NCBI RefSeq assembly: GCF_003318295.1 | Contig: NZ_QOCW01000001.1 | Span: forward strand, 248,001-312,000 | Source: Bacillus taeanensis | GTDB lineage: Bacteria > Bacillota > Bacilli > Bacillales > UBA6769 | DNA: 64,000 nucleotides | Reading direction: 5' to 3' | In this document: piece by piece, positions 29,763 to 38,272 of the stretch | Layout: every line of letters begins with the position of its first letter | Position numbering within the stretch: position 1 is the stretch's first letter | Program-made: the position numbers and the translations under genes | The notes under the pieces: generated by a model | The model's input: the letters and a program-made list of their open reading frames with translations, nothing else | Told to the model about the DNA's origin: nothing | Databases searched by the model: none

Positions 29763-30074
29763 TTAAGATTGTTTATTTAATTCAATGACAGCACCTGTTT
29801 TAGCATCAATAGCAAAATCATAATGGTTGACGGTGTTGTTTTGAGTGGCTGTAAGGCCGCCACGGTATACTTCATATGTAAGTTCATTTTTTGATAGTTC
29901 TTCCGGCTTCATATGAATCCAAGAACCATCAACAGGTATATTTTCTTTTACCTTTTCTTTTACAACTTTTAATGCTTGTTCTGGAGACATTCCTTTTTCA
30001 TTTAATTTTGAAGAAATGAAGAAACCAGCGGCAGCGCCAATCCCAACTCCGATTAATAATTCGCTTATTTTCAT
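29763..30074 (-). CDS. PepSY-domain membrane protein, YtzB-like
   Basis: A 103-residue protein whose N-terminal segment (LLIGVGIGAAAGFFIS) resembles the glycine-rich helix of YtxH-type proteins. One PepSY domain follows (SPEQALKVVKEKV ... VNHYDFAIDAKTGAVIELN). PepSY domains are proposed protease-inhibitor or binding modules on the cell surface. AAAGGAGC precedes the ATG. No terminator with a clear T run follows it. Position corresponds to ytzB in B. subtilis. Confidence 0.82.
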   Translation of the reverse strand: MKISELLIGVGIGAAAGFFISSKLNEKGMSPEQALKVVKEKVKENIPVDGSWIHMKPEELSKNELTYEVYRGGLTATQNNTVNHYDFAIDAKTGAVIELNKQS

Positions 30075-30292
30075 TTTACTGCTCCTTTCAACAAGGTTTG
30101 ATCATTACTATATACATATTCACTGGAATTGCAGAAAACATGATGGCTTTAAATCCTATAAGGAATACATTAAATAAAACGATTCGGTAAAATATATTTT
30201 CTCCTTATAAGTTTAGTATACAAAAGAAAAAGCACAATCCCAAATATTTCTCACTTCTCATTTTAGCAAATGTTTGCTATCCTGTAATACGA

Positions 30293-30340
30293 ATGAGGGT
30301 TCGAAATTCCCACCCCTCACAAAACAAAACTAGGGAACGT
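30293..30340 (+). promoter_or_regulatory. preQ1 riboswitch (class I) controlling queDEC
   Basis: A compact aptamer. P1 is TGAGG (30294-30298) with CCTCA near 30315-30319. A loop containing TTCCC follows, then the A-rich tail CAAAACAAAACTAGGGAA. TTCCC in the loop can pair with GGGAA at 30333-30337, forming the H-type pseudoknot typical of class I preQ1 sensors. The A-rich CAAAACAAAACTAG tail matches the consensus. A terminator follows at 30363-30392 and queD begins at 30436. The agreement between ligand and downstream genes is strong support. Confidence 0.88.
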
Positions 30341-30362
30341 GAAGTCTTGTTCGCAGCACAAC

Positions 30363-30392
30363 GCTCATAGATTAACTATGGGGCTTTTTTTA
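30363..30392 (+). terminator. preQ1-riboswitch terminator
   Basis: CTCATAG paired with CTATGGG around a five-base ATTAA loop, followed by GCTTTTTTTATTT. It is nested inside a longer inverted repeat, GGGAACGTGAA (30333-30343) with TTCACGTTTCCC (near 30394-30405). Confidence 0.8.
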
Positions 30393-30435
30393 TTTCACGT
30401 TTCCCCAAAATCGAAGAAAGGATGGGGATTAGAGT

Positions 30436-30912
30436 ATGAATTTTGAAATTCCAAAAAAGGTACAGAAGATTGATGAAGATATCAAGCGCAATCAATTAAA
30501 ATATCACCATAAACGTGTTGCTGTAACAAAGGAGTTTACATTTGACTCAGCACATCACCTTCATTGCTATGAAGGAAAATGTAAAAGTTTACACGGTCAT
30601 ACTTATAAGTTGATCATCACTATAAGCGGATATGTAAATGAGATTGGAATTGCTGTTGATTTTTCAGATATTAAGCGTATTTATAAAGAGACAATTGAAG
30701 CAAGACTTGATCACCGTTATTTAAATGATGTGCTTCCACCAATGAATACAACTGCGGAGAATATGATTGTATGGATTTGGGAAGAGCTTAATACCCATTT
30801 TGAGGCAGAAGGATTAAAAGCGCAAGGACATCGTCTTGAAGAATTAGTTCTTTACGAAACACCGACAAGTTATGCGACAATGAAGCGGGAATGGATGGAA
30901 GAAAATGAGTAG
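30436..30912 (+). CDS. queD: 6-carboxy-5,6,7,8-tetrahydropterin synthase QueD
   Basis: A 158-residue PTPS-family enzyme of preQ0/queuosine synthesis that converts dihydroneopterin triphosphate to carboxytetrahydropterin. Zinc ligands and catalytic Cys are in FDSAHHLHCYEGKCKSLHGH: His near 41, C49, H53 and H55. The LDHRYLND block contains the catalytic His. It is first in the queD-queE-queC operon, overlapping queE by eight bases. Control is by the preQ1 riboswitch upstream. Confidence 0.96.
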   Translation: MNFEIPKKVQKIDEDIKRNQLKYHHKRVAVTKEFTFDSAHHLHCYEGKCKSLHGHTYKLIITISGYVNEIGIAVDFSDIKRIYKETIEARLDHRYLNDVLPPMNTTAENMIVWIWEELNTHFEAEGLKAQGHRLEELVLYETPTSYATMKREWMEENE

Positions 30913-31633
30913 ATGGAATCTACCTTCACGTGCGGAATATTTAAATTGGAAGCTTCCAATGGTAGAAATCTTTGAAACAGTTGAAGGAGAAGGAATGATG
31001 GCTGGCTTTCCAACTGTTTTTGTCCGGATCTTTCACTGTAATCTTCGCTGTACATGGTGTGATACCCCTTACAGCTACGCGCCTGCGAAACCTGAATTTG
31101 AAGCGACCATTGCAGAAATTATTGGAAAGATTCAGACATTTCCAAGTAAAAATATTTGTTTTACGGGTGGGGAGCCGTTAATTCATCGTGAAAAATCAGC
31201 AGCACTGTTAATTGAAATGGCAAACCTTGCCCATATTAATGATATTCATATTGAAACAAATGGTGCGATTGATTTAGCTCCTTTTGCAGCAGTAAGAAAT
31301 GAAGAAAAGAATGTTCAACAAAAAGCAAGGTTTGTAATGGATTATAAGCTTCCTGATTCGAATGAAATGGCTAAAATGATTCATGAGAACTTTCATGTTT
31401 TAGAAGAGCAGGATGAAATTAAATTTGTCATTGGCAGTGATGAAGACTTTAACATTGCCCGGGATTTAATTCAAAATGACATTCAAAAAGGTCAAGTGTT
31501 GTTTAGTCCTGTTTGGGAGACGATGAAGCCTAGTAAGCTTGTAGAAAAGGTATTAAACGAACCGCTTCCAAATGTTAAAGTGAGCATGCAGCTTCATAAA
31601 GTGATTTGGGATCCGAATAAAAGAGGTGTATAA
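30905..31633 (+). CDS. queE: 7-carboxy-7-deazaguanine synthase QueE
   Basis: A 242-residue radical SAM enzyme that contracts the pterin ring to CDG. The 4Fe-4S motif is CNLRCTWC (C45, C49, C52), the standard CX3CX2C. The GGEP-like FTGGEPLIH follows. The N-terminal VEIFETVEGEGMMAGFPTVFVR is typical of QueE. It starts within the end of queD and its end overlaps the queC leader, so the three are translationally coupled. Confidence 0.96.
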   Translation: MSRWNLPSRAEYLNWKLPMVEIFETVEGEGMMAGFPTVFVRIFHCNLRCTWCDTPYSYAPAKPEFEATIAEIIGKIQTFPSKNICFTGGEPLIHREKSAALLIEMANLAHINDIHIETNGAIDLAPFAAVRNEEKNVQQKARFVMDYKLPDSNEMAKMIHENFHVLEEQDEIKFVIGSDEDFNIARDLIQNDIQKGQVLFSPVWETMKPSKLVEKVLNEPLPNVKVSMQLHKVIWDPNKRGV

Positions 31634-31634
31634 A

Positions 31635-32321
31635 ATGAGCAAAAAAGCAGTTATTGTATTAAGCGGTGGATTAGATAGTACCACTTGTATGGGGATAGCA
31701 AAAGAAAAAGGCTATGAGTTATATCCAATTACTTTTTCTTATGGACAGCGCCATGATCGCGAAGTCGAACAAGCCAAAAAAGTGGCACAGCATTTTGAAG
31801 TAAGCGATCATCGTCTTGTAGATATTTCATTTTTAAACCAGATTGGCGGCAGTGCCCTTACTGATCAGTCAATAGAAGTTCCAACTGAAGGAGTAAAAGA
31901 TGATATTCCTGCCACATATGTACCTGCACGTAATATGATTTTTTTATCACTAGCAAGTGCTTATGCAGAGGTGATTGGAGCAGAAGTGATTTATATCGGT
32001 GTGTCTGCGGTTGACTACAGTGGTTATCCTGATTGCCGCCCGGAGTTTATTGAAAGCATGACTGAAACGGTAAATCTCGCAACAAAAGCAGGAACAACAG
32101 GTGATCGAATTAAAATTGAGTCCCCGCTGATTCACTTAACAAAGAAAGAAACAATTGAAGCAGGTTTACGTTTAAATGTCCCCTATCACTTAACAACATC
32201 TTGTTATCTGGGCGAAGAAGAAGCATGCGGAGTGTGTGACAGCTGTCAGCTTCGGATAAAAGGCTTTAAAGAGGCTGGGGCAAAAGATGAGATAGCGTAT
32301 GCTGTTAATATTAATTGGTAA
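31635..32321 (+). CDS. queC: 7-cyano-7-deazaguanine synthase QueC
   Basis: A 228-residue ATP-dependent enzyme that turns CDG into preQ0. The N-terminal PP-loop is VLSGGLDSTT. Four cysteines for a structural zinc lie near the C terminus (CYLGEEEACGVCDSC). The frame extends three codons upstream to a GTG, but AAAGAGGTG before the ATG at 31635 favours that start. Last gene of the operon, followed by a terminator. Confidence 0.97.
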   Translation: MSKKAVIVLSGGLDSTTCMGIAKEKGYELYPITFSYGQRHDREVEQAKKVAQHFEVSDHRLVDISFLNQIGGSALTDQSIEVPTEGVKDDIPATYVPARNMIFLSLASAYAEVIGAEVIYIGVSAVDYSGYPDCRPEFIESMTETVNLATKAGTTGDRIKIESPLIHLTKKETIEAGLRLNVPYHLTTSCYLGEEEACGVCDSCQLRIKGFKEAGAKDEIAYAVNINW

Positions 32322-32328
32322 TATTGAG

Positions 32329-32363
32329 AGAGATTGACTCTAATAAGTTAATCTCTTTTTTTG
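32329..32363 (+). terminator. Terminator of queDEC
   Basis: 11-bp stem AGAGATTGACT paired with AGTTAATCTCT (one G-T pair), then TTTTTTT. Confidence 0.87.
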
Positions 32364-32452
32364 TTTCCATAGCAAAAAGTAGCAACTCTAGTTTCGTTTC
32401 GATAAAATAGAAAGAGATACATAATTTTTCTAGTATAAGAAAGGAGTTTATT

Positions 32453-33526
32453 ATGAATAGTGAAACGTTACAATTATTTAAAACGTTGACAGAGCTTCAA
32501 GGTGCTCCTTCATTTGAGCAAAGTGTTCGTCATTTTATGAAGGGCGAATTAGAAAAATATGCGGATGAATTAATTCAAGACAATCTTGGCAGTATATTCG
32601 GAGTGAAACATGGGCCGGAAAACAGTCCACGGGTTATGGTAGCCGGTCACATGGACGAAGTTGGCTTTATGGTCACACAAATAACAGATAACGGGATGAT
32701 TCGTTTTCAACCATTAGGCGGTTGGTGGAGTCAAGTGCTTCTTGCGCAGCGTGTTCAAATAATGACAGATAATGGACCAATTGTTGGCGTCATTGGATCG
32801 ATTCCTCCGCATTTACTTGATGAAGCAAAAAGAAAAAAGCCAATGGAAATAAAAAATATGCTCATTGATATTGGTGCAGATGACCGTGAAGATGCGAAGA
32901 GAATTGGTATTCGTCCTGGTCAGCAAATTGTGCCGATTTGTCCATTCACGCCGATGGCGAATAAAAAGAAGATTCTTGCAAAGGCTTGGGATAATCGTTA
33001 TGGCTGCGGACTTGCAATTGAACTATTAAAAGAGCTAAAAGGAGAGTCCCTGCCAAATCAGCTTTTTTCTGGGGCAACGGTACAGGAAGAAGTAGGCCTA
33101 CGCGGTGCACAAACAGCAGCAAATATGATTAAGCCGGATATTTTTTACGCATTAGATGCAAGCCCTGCAAATGATATGTCCGGCAGTAAAAAAGAATTCG
33201 GACATTTAGGAAAAGGTGCTCTCCTTCGTATTTATGATCGGACGATGGTAACACATCGCGGGATACGGGAATTTATTTTAGATACTGCAAAAACCTATAA
33301 CATTCCATATCAATATTTTATTTCACAAGGTGGTACAGATGCAGGGCGCGTTCATATGTCCAATCATGGTGTTCCATCAGCTGTAATTGGCATTTGCTCT
33401 CGTTATATCCATACCTCTGCTTCTATGATTCATGTAGAGGATTATGCGGCTGCAAAAGAACTTCTAACAACTTTAGTGAAAACAACAGATCAAAATACAT
33501 TAAATATTATTCGCAGTAATAGTTAA
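32453..33526 (+). CDS. ytoP: M42 family aminopeptidase, YtoP-like
   Basis: A 357-residue co-catalytic metallopeptidase of the M42 (glutamyl aminopeptidase/cellulase M) family. Metal ligands sit in [14 protein letters not shown] (His and Asp near 66-68), [21 protein letters not shown] (Glu-Glu) and LDASPA. A terminal His in [11 protein letters not shown] completes the set. It is cytoplasmic and usually forms large tetrahedral or octameric assemblies. AAAGGAG precedes the ATG. A terminator follows, so it is a single-gene unit. Confidence 0.94.
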   Translation: MNSETLQLFKTLTELQGAPSFEQSVRHFMKGELEKYADELIQDNLGSIFGVKHGPENSPRVMVAGHMDEVGFMVTQITDNGMIRFQPLGGWWSQVLLAQRVQIMTDNGPIVGVIGSIPPHLLDEAKRKKPMEIKNMLIDIGADDREDAKRIGIRPGQQIVPICPFTPMANKKKILAKAWDNRYGCGLAIELLKELKGESLPNQLFSGATVQEEVGLRGAQTAANMIKPDIFYALDASPANDMSGSKKEFGHLGKGALLRIYDRTMVTHRGIREFILDTAKTYNIPYQYFISQGGTDAGRVHMSNHGVPSAVIGICSRYIHTSASMIHVEDYAAAKELLTTLVKTTDQNTLNIIRSNS

Positions 33527-33546
33527 TGCGATGCGATCAAAAAAAT

Positions 33547-33579
33547 GAAGTTGACAGCTGTCTGTCAACTTCATTTTTT
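33547..33579 (+). terminator. Terminator of ytoP
   Basis: 11-bp stem GAAGTTGACAG with its complement, four-base loop, then ATTTTTT. Confidence 0.88.
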
Positions 33580-33651
33580 ATTATGTGAATGCGGTTCTTT
33601 TTCTCTGGTTAAGCTAATATAACGAAAATTTTAGAAAAGTAAGGGATCAAA

Positions 33652-34656
33652 ATGAAACAAAACTATCATCTAATTATTGCTGCTGCAGTTATCGTTGTTG
33701 GAATGAGTTTGTTTTTATGGCAGGAAAACCATCCATCTATAAAGGAGCAGTCTTTCATTATTATGCCTGGTGATCCGCTCGTAAAAACTGCTGAAAGATT
33801 AGAGAAAGCTGGAATTATTACATCTGCTAAATCGTTTCTTGCTTATGGAAAATGGAATGGGCTTGACCGAACTGTTCAGCCTGGCGAGCATGTGTTGAAT
33901 AATAAGAAAACATATGAAGAAATCTATACGATTCTAAAAACGGTTAAAGTAAAAGAAAATGGGATTGCAGTAACTTTTCCAGAAGGATTTTATGCAAGAC
34001 AAATGGGGGATGTGTTAGAGAAAAAAGGAATTGTAAATAAAAAAGAGTTTCTTGAAGTTGTTAGAACAGGCAGGGGGCTTGATCATGTTTTATTAAAAGA
34101 TATTCCAAATCAATCACAGCTAAAGTATCGGTTAGAAGGTTATCTATTTCCTGATACGTATTATTTTAAGAAAAATACGCCGCCAGAAGAAGTGGTACAA
34201 AAAATGCTTCTTCGCTTTTATGAACAAATGGAACAACTTTCATTACCAACACATATGACAGTGTCAGAATGGGTAACACTCGCTTCTATTGTTGAAAGAG
34301 AAGCGAGTTTACAAGAAGAAATGCCCATTATTGCTGGTGTTTTTCAAAACCGATTAAAACGTGATATAAAACTCCAATCAGATGTAACTGTACAGTATAT
34401 ATTAGAAAAGCGAAAAAAGCGTGTGTTGTATAAAGATTTAGAAATTAACGATCCATACAATACGTATAAAAATAAAGGAATGCCGCCTGGACCTGTCTCC
34501 AATCCAGGTGCTGCCGCATTAAAAGCTGCTGCAAATTCATCAGAGCATAATTACATTTATTTTGTTGCAAAAGCAGATAACAGCGGAGCTCATCATTTTT
34601 CCGAAACCTATGAAGAACATTTACGTTATTCAAAGCAATATCAATCACAATTTTAA
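33652..34656 (+). CDS. mltG: Endolytic murein transglycosylase MltG-like
   Basis: A 334-residue protein with an N-terminal membrane anchor (about residues 7-22), a LysM-like region and the YceG/MltG catalytic domain. The catalytic Glu is E215 in ASIVEREA. Supporting motifs are LQSDVTVQY, YNTYKNKGMPPGPVSNPG and the terminal HHFSETYEEH. MltG cuts nascent glycan strands and sets chain length. B. subtilis yrrL/mltG lies elsewhere, so this may be an additional copy. AGTAAGGGATC before the ATG is a modest ribosome site. Confidence 0.9.
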   Translation: MKQNYHLIIAAAVIVVGMSLFLWQENHPSIKEQSFIIMPGDPLVKTAERLEKAGIITSAKSFLAYGKWNGLDRTVQPGEHVLNNKKTYEEIYTILKTVKVKENGIAVTFPEGFYARQMGDVLEKKGIVNKKEFLEVVRTGRGLDHVLLKDIPNQSQLKYRLEGYLFPDTYYFKKNTPPEEVVQKMLLRFYEQMEQLSLPTHMTVSEWVTLASIVEREASLQEEMPIIAGVFQNRLKRDIKLQSDVTVQYILEKRKKRVLYKDLEINDPYNTYKNKGMPPGPVSNPGAAALKAAANSSEHNYIYFVAKADNSGAHHFSETYEEHLRYSKQYQSQF

Positions 34657-34742
34657 ACAGCTGTTAAACATCTGTCTTTACAACTGGTAAAACAACTTTA
34701 TAATAAAGATTGTGATTTTTTAGAAAAAGGAGAAGGATAACG

Positions 34743-35750
34743 ATGAAGCAATTTTTCCGTAAAAAGGGCGTAACGCTGTCTCCAAAAGTATATTTTATTA
34801 CAGCGTTAAGTTATATGGCACTAGGGCTTTTTTCATCTTTAATTATCGGTTTAATTTTAAAAACAATTGGACAAGAACTTGGAATAGAGTTTTTTGTTAC
34901 AGTTGGGACTTCTGCAATGGGATTAATGGGAGCGGCAATTGGGGCTGCGGTTGCATTTGGACTCAATGCGCCTCCTCTTGTGCTTTTTTCTGCTCTCATT
35001 TGCGGAGCAGCAGGCGCGGAGCTTGGCGGTCCTGCTGGCAGTTATGCAGCAGCATTACTTGCAGCGGAAGCAGGAAAGTTAATTTCAAAAGAAACGAAAA
35101 TCGATATTATTGCAACACCTTTTGTTACCCTCATTGTCGGGTTTGCTGTTGCCGCATTTATTGGTCCTGGTATTGCAAGTTTTATGACATGGTTTGGTGA
35201 AGTAGTGATGTGGGCGACAGAACAGCGTCCTCTTTTAATGGGTATGCTCGTTGCAGCTTTAATGGGACTCGCTTTAACCGCACCAATTTCCAGCGCGGCA
35301 ATCGCGATAATGTTAGGACTTGAAGGCGTAGCGGCTGGTGCTGCTACAATTGGTTGTGCTGCTCAAATGGTTGGTTTTGCGACAAGCAGCTACCGCGACA
35401 ATGGTTTTGGGGGCTGGATTGCGCAGGGGATTGGTACATCAATGCTTCAAGTTGCAAATATCGTAAAAAATCCGCTTATTTTAATACCGCCAACCGCTGC
35501 AGGCGTAATATTAGCCCCTGTTGGTATTATTTTATTTAATATGATTAATAATCCAGCAGGTGCTGGTATGGGAACAGCTGGATTTGTAGGACAAATGATG
35601 ACATTAGAATCAATGGGATTTTCAGTGTTTATCCTTCTTTATATTATTGGGTTGCATTTTATTGGACCTGCTCTTATTAGTTTGGTATTATCCGAATGGA
35701 TGCGAAAAAAAGGCTGGATTAAACCTGGAGATATGAAAATTGACTATTAA
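34743..35750 (+). CDS. PTS EIIC-like membrane protein (PF13303 type)
   Basis: A 335-residue polytopic membrane protein with about ten helices rich in Gly and Ala (GLMGAAIGAAVAFGLNAPPLVLFSALICGAAGAELGG). This matches the PTS_EIIC_2 family, a diverged EIIC group. No EIIA, EIIB or sugar gene is nearby, so a phosphotransfer role is doubtful and the substrate is unknown. AAAAGGAGAAGG precedes the ATG. The thioredoxin gene ytpP starts 14 bases after its stop, so the two are probably co-transcribed. Confidence 0.8.
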   Translation: MKQFFRKKGVTLSPKVYFITALSYMALGLFSSLIIGLILKTIGQELGIEFFVTVGTSAMGLMGAAIGAAVAFGLNAPPLVLFSALICGAAGAELGGPAGSYAAALLAAEAGKLISKETKIDIIATPFVTLIVGFAVAAFIGPGIASFMTWFGEVVMWATEQRPLLMGMLVAALMGLALTAPISSAAIAIMLGLEGVAAGAATIGCAAQMVGFATSSYRDNGFGGWIAQGIGTSMLQVANIVKNPLILIPPTAAGVILAPVGIILFNMINNPAGAGMGTAGFVGQMMTLESMGFSVFILLYIIGLHFIGPALISLVLSEWMRKKGWIKPGDMKIDY

Positions 35751-35763
35751 GAAGGTGGATAAT

Positions 35764-36075
35764 ATGGAAACTATTACATCAGTTGAAATGTTTAATGAGA
35801 AAAAATCGGAAGGGAAATCTATTTTTGTTTTTTCTGCTGATTGGTGTCCGGATTGTGTAGTGATCAAACCAGTTTTACCAGAGCTTGAAGAGCGTTTTAA
35901 TCATTACGCTTTTTATTATGTGGATCGTGATCAACTGATTGAGCTTTGTCAAGAACAAGATATTTTTGGCATTCCAAGTTTTGTGGCTTATGAAAACGGT
36001 GAAGAATTAGGAAGATATGTAAATAAAGAGCGAAAAACAAAAGAGCAAATTGAGGCATTTATTGAGGGATTGTAA
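35764..36075 (+). CDS. ytpP: Thioredoxin-like protein YtpP
   Basis: A 103-residue single thioredoxin domain. The active site is WCPDC with C28 and C31, which differs from the usual WCGPC. The cis-proline is in FGIPSFVAY. Such CPDC proteins are probably disulfide oxidoreductases, with partners unknown. The open frame reaches upstream into the PTS-like gene, but AAGGTGG before the ATG at 35764 sets the start. Confidence 0.92.
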   Translation: METITSVEMFNEKKSEGKSIFVFSADWCPDCVVIKPVLPELEERFNHYAFYYVDRDQLIELCQEQDIFGIPSFVAYENGEELGRYVNKERKTKEQIEAFIEGL

Positions 36076-36084
36076 GATTAACCA

Positions 36085-36112
36085 TTGCACTTTTATCAAA
36101 ACATGGTATAGT
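36085..36112 (+). promoter_or_regulatory. Sigma-A promoter of the queF-like gene
   Basis: TTGCAC, 16-base spacer, TATAGT, about 50 bases before the ATG. The gene is thus transcribed separately from queDEC. No second preQ1 aptamer is visible here. Confidence 0.6.
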
Positions 36113-36162
36113 AGTATTGTTTTGAACAATATCCTTCGTGGATTTTTGAAAGGGTGAAACAG

Positions 36163-36582
36163 ATGGGTAAAGTAAATGTAGATCACAGTAAATATGAAGG
36201 CATCCGCTTTGATATCGAAAATGAGGATGTTATTCTTGTAGATATTTTAGAAACGATTCCTTATGAGTATATCGGTAAGGAAACATTAGTAACAATTCCA
36301 ACAAATGAATTCACGTCCGTTTGTCCATGGTCAGGTCTTCCCGATTTTGCGGAAATTCAAATTAGTTATATTCCAAACGAAACGCTCGTTGAGATGAAGT
36401 CATTAAAGTATTACTTAACATCTTACCGTAACGTAGGGATCTATCAAGAACATGCAACAAATCGTATGTTAAATGATCTTGTCAGCTTATTATCACCAAA
36501 GTATATGAAGATAACGGCGCTTTGGAATGCTCGCGGTGGATTAGGAACAGAAGTCGTAGTAGAATATAAAGAAGACAAGTAA
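36163..36582 (+). CDS. queF: Divergent QueF-like preQ0 reductase (T-fold)
   Basis: A 139-residue tunnelling-fold protein resembling QueF, which reduces preQ0 to preQ1 with NADPH. It keeps the nucleophile Cys (C54 in EFTSVCP), the Asp (D61 in PDFA), a near-canonical NADPH motif E77-M-K-S-L-K-Y-Y84 and RGGLGTEV near the end. It is about 25 residues shorter than B. subtilis QueF. The loop that usually reads FHED reads YQEH (Q95, E96), so the usual His is replaced. It complements queDEC 4 kb upstream but has its own promoter. Whether it is a true QueF or a QueF-like paralogue is open. Confidence 0.78.
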   Translation: MGKVNVDHSKYEGIRFDIENEDVILVDILETIPYEYIGKETLVTIPTNEFTSVCPWSGLPDFAEIQISYIPNETLVEMKSLKYYLTSYRNVGIYQEHATNRMLNDLVSLLSPKYMKITALWNARGGLGTEVVVEYKEDK

Positions 36583-36586
36583 GAAT

Positions 36587-36614
36587 AACCTCCATCATAA
36601 TGGAGGTTTTTTCT
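36587..36614 (+). terminator. Terminator of the queF-like gene
   Basis: AACCTCCA with its complement, six-base loop, then TTTTTTC. Confidence 0.85.
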
Positions 36615-36709
36615 TTAATAGATTGGCTGTGTTAGAAAACAGTAGTAGTGTCAGATCTATTCTCTATAATAATTTTACATATATTTAAATTTCTCATGGA
36701 GGTGAGATA

Positions 36710-37513
36710 ATGAAAATGACAAATAGTAAAATGAAGCGTATGCTTGAGGAAAAATTAACTCGACCAGAGTGGGATATTACGTACAATAAAGATGAAGAAA
36801 AGCTAAGAATTGAAGAAAAAGAAACAAAAAAAGGGATTACCTTATCCCTAAATGGCCTTGTAAGTAAATGGCACGAAAGAAAAGAGAGTATTATAAATGA
36901 AGTGGTGGAATATGTAGAAGAAGCATTAACTGTAATGACGGATGAACAGAAATTGTCCGGAAAAGAAAAGGCGATTTTTCCTGTTATTCGTTCCACTTCA
37001 TTTCCAAGTGAAACAAAACAAGGTGAGAAGTTAATTTATGATGATCATACCGCAGAAACGAGAATTTTCTATGCACTGGATTTAGGAAAGTCATATCGGC
37101 TTATTGATGAAGGTATGCTCCCAAAAGAAGGGTGGCATGCAGAGAAAATAAAAGAAGCGGCTCGTTTTAACTTGCGCTCATTAGAACATACATTAAAAAA
37201 AGATGAAGTGGCAGGAAATACGTTTTATTTTCTTAATTCAAATGATGGTTATGATGCTAGCCGCATTTTAAATCAAACACTTCTTCAAAAAATGGCGAAA
37301 GAAGCAAAAGGAAAGCTTGCAGTGGCAGTCCCCCATCAAGATGTGTTAATTTTTGTTGATGTTCAAAATGATGTAGGGTATGATATTTTAGCACAAATGG
37401 CAATGAAATTTTTTGCAGAAGGACGAGTGCCGATTACAGCATTATCATTTTTATATGAAGATGGTGAGCTTGAACCGATTTTTATTCTTGCAAAAAATAA
37501 ACCAAAAAAGTAA
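36710..37513 (+). CDS. ytpQ: DUF1444 family protein YtpQ
   Basis: A 267-residue cytoplasmic protein of the DUF1444 family, which has no assigned activity. The conserved parts are [26 protein letters not shown] and [17 protein letters not shown]. The start has GGAGGTGAG upstream of the ATG. It sits 21 bases before ytpR, as in B. subtilis, so the two form an operon. Confidence 0.88.
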   Translation: MKMTNSKMKRMLEEKLTRPEWDITYNKDEEKLRIEEKETKKGITLSLNGLVSKWHERKESIINEVVEYVEEALTVMTDEQKLSGKEKAIFPVIRSTSFPSETKQGEKLIYDDHTAETRIFYALDLGKSYRLIDEGMLPKEGWHAEKIKEAARFNLRSLEHTLKKDEVAGNTFYFLNSNDGYDASRILNQTLLQKMAKEAKGKLAVAVPHQDVLIFVDVQNDVGYDILAQMAMKFFAEGRVPITALSFLYEDGELEPIFILAKNKPKK

Positions 37514-37534
37514 AGAACAGAAAGGTGAACAAAA

Positions 37535-38140
37535 ATGAACGTATTTTATAATGAACAAGGAATTGGAAACACATTGTTAATTTCTTTAAAGCACATTGAT
37601 CGTGAAGTGAAGAGTTTTGAGCAAAAAGGTGATGTAGCAAGAATTTTTAATAAAGAGACAGGTGAAACAGCGGGATTTAATATTTTTAATATTTCTAAAT
37701 ATGGAAACGTTGATGCGAATGGCGTTGTTCCGGTAACTGAAGAGCTTGTACCGTTTATTAATCGGATTCTTAATGAAAATGAAATTAGTGAACGAGTTGA
37801 ATATAATGATACACCAGATTTTGTTGTGGGTTACGTAATTGAGAAAGAAAAACATCCAAATGCTGATAAATTAAGTATTTGTAAAGTAGATATTGGCACA
37901 GAAACACTGCAAATTGTTTGTGGTGCACCGAATGTAGACAAGGATCAAAAAGTTGTGGTTGCAACAGTTGGTGCAGTAATGCCAAGTGGATTAGTCATTA
38001 AAGATGCCAATTTAAGGGGTGTTGATTCTTTTGGCATGATTTGTTCTGCAAAAGAGCTTGATTTACCAAATGCACCGCAGGAAAAAGGAATTCTTGTGTT
38101 AAGCGATGAGTATGAAGTAGGAAGTACTTTTACTAAGTAA
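37535..38140 (+). CDS. ytpR: YtpR family tRNA-binding-domain protein
   Basis: A 201-residue protein with an N-terminal DUF4479 part and a C-terminal EMAP/Trbp111-like OB-fold. The latter contains [25 protein letters not shown] and QIVCGAPNV, the same block found at the N terminus of bacterial PheT. Such free-standing modules bind tRNA non-specifically. Biological role not established. AAAGGTG precedes the ATG. A terminator overlaps its 3' end. Confidence 0.92.
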   Translation: MNVFYNEQGIGNTLLISLKHIDREVKSFEQKGDVARIFNKETGETAGFNIFNISKYGNVDANGVVPVTEELVPFINRILNENEISERVEYNDTPDFVVGYVIEKEKHPNADKLSICKVDIGTETLQIVCGAPNVDKDQKVVVATVGAVMPSGLVIKDANLRGVDSFGMICSAKELDLPNAPQEKGILVLSDEYEVGSTFTK

Positions 38141-38167
38141 ACCGCTGGATTTTTCAGCGGTTTTTTC
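38139..38167 (+). terminator. Terminator of ytpQR
   Basis: AAACCGCTG with CAGCGGTTT, seven-base loop, then TTTTTT. Confidence 0.86.
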
Positions 38168-38272
38168 AATTAATGATAACGAACTAATTAAGCAGGAATA
38201 AAAAATTTCTCTTACTGTTCCTAAAGATTTTCGTTACAATAAACAAAGATATGTTAAAGAAGGTGATAAATG

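Noticed and set aside
30905..30912. Possible frameshift at the queD-queE junction
   Set aside because: The eight-base overlap is ordinary translational coupling. Both proteins have full length and intact motifs.
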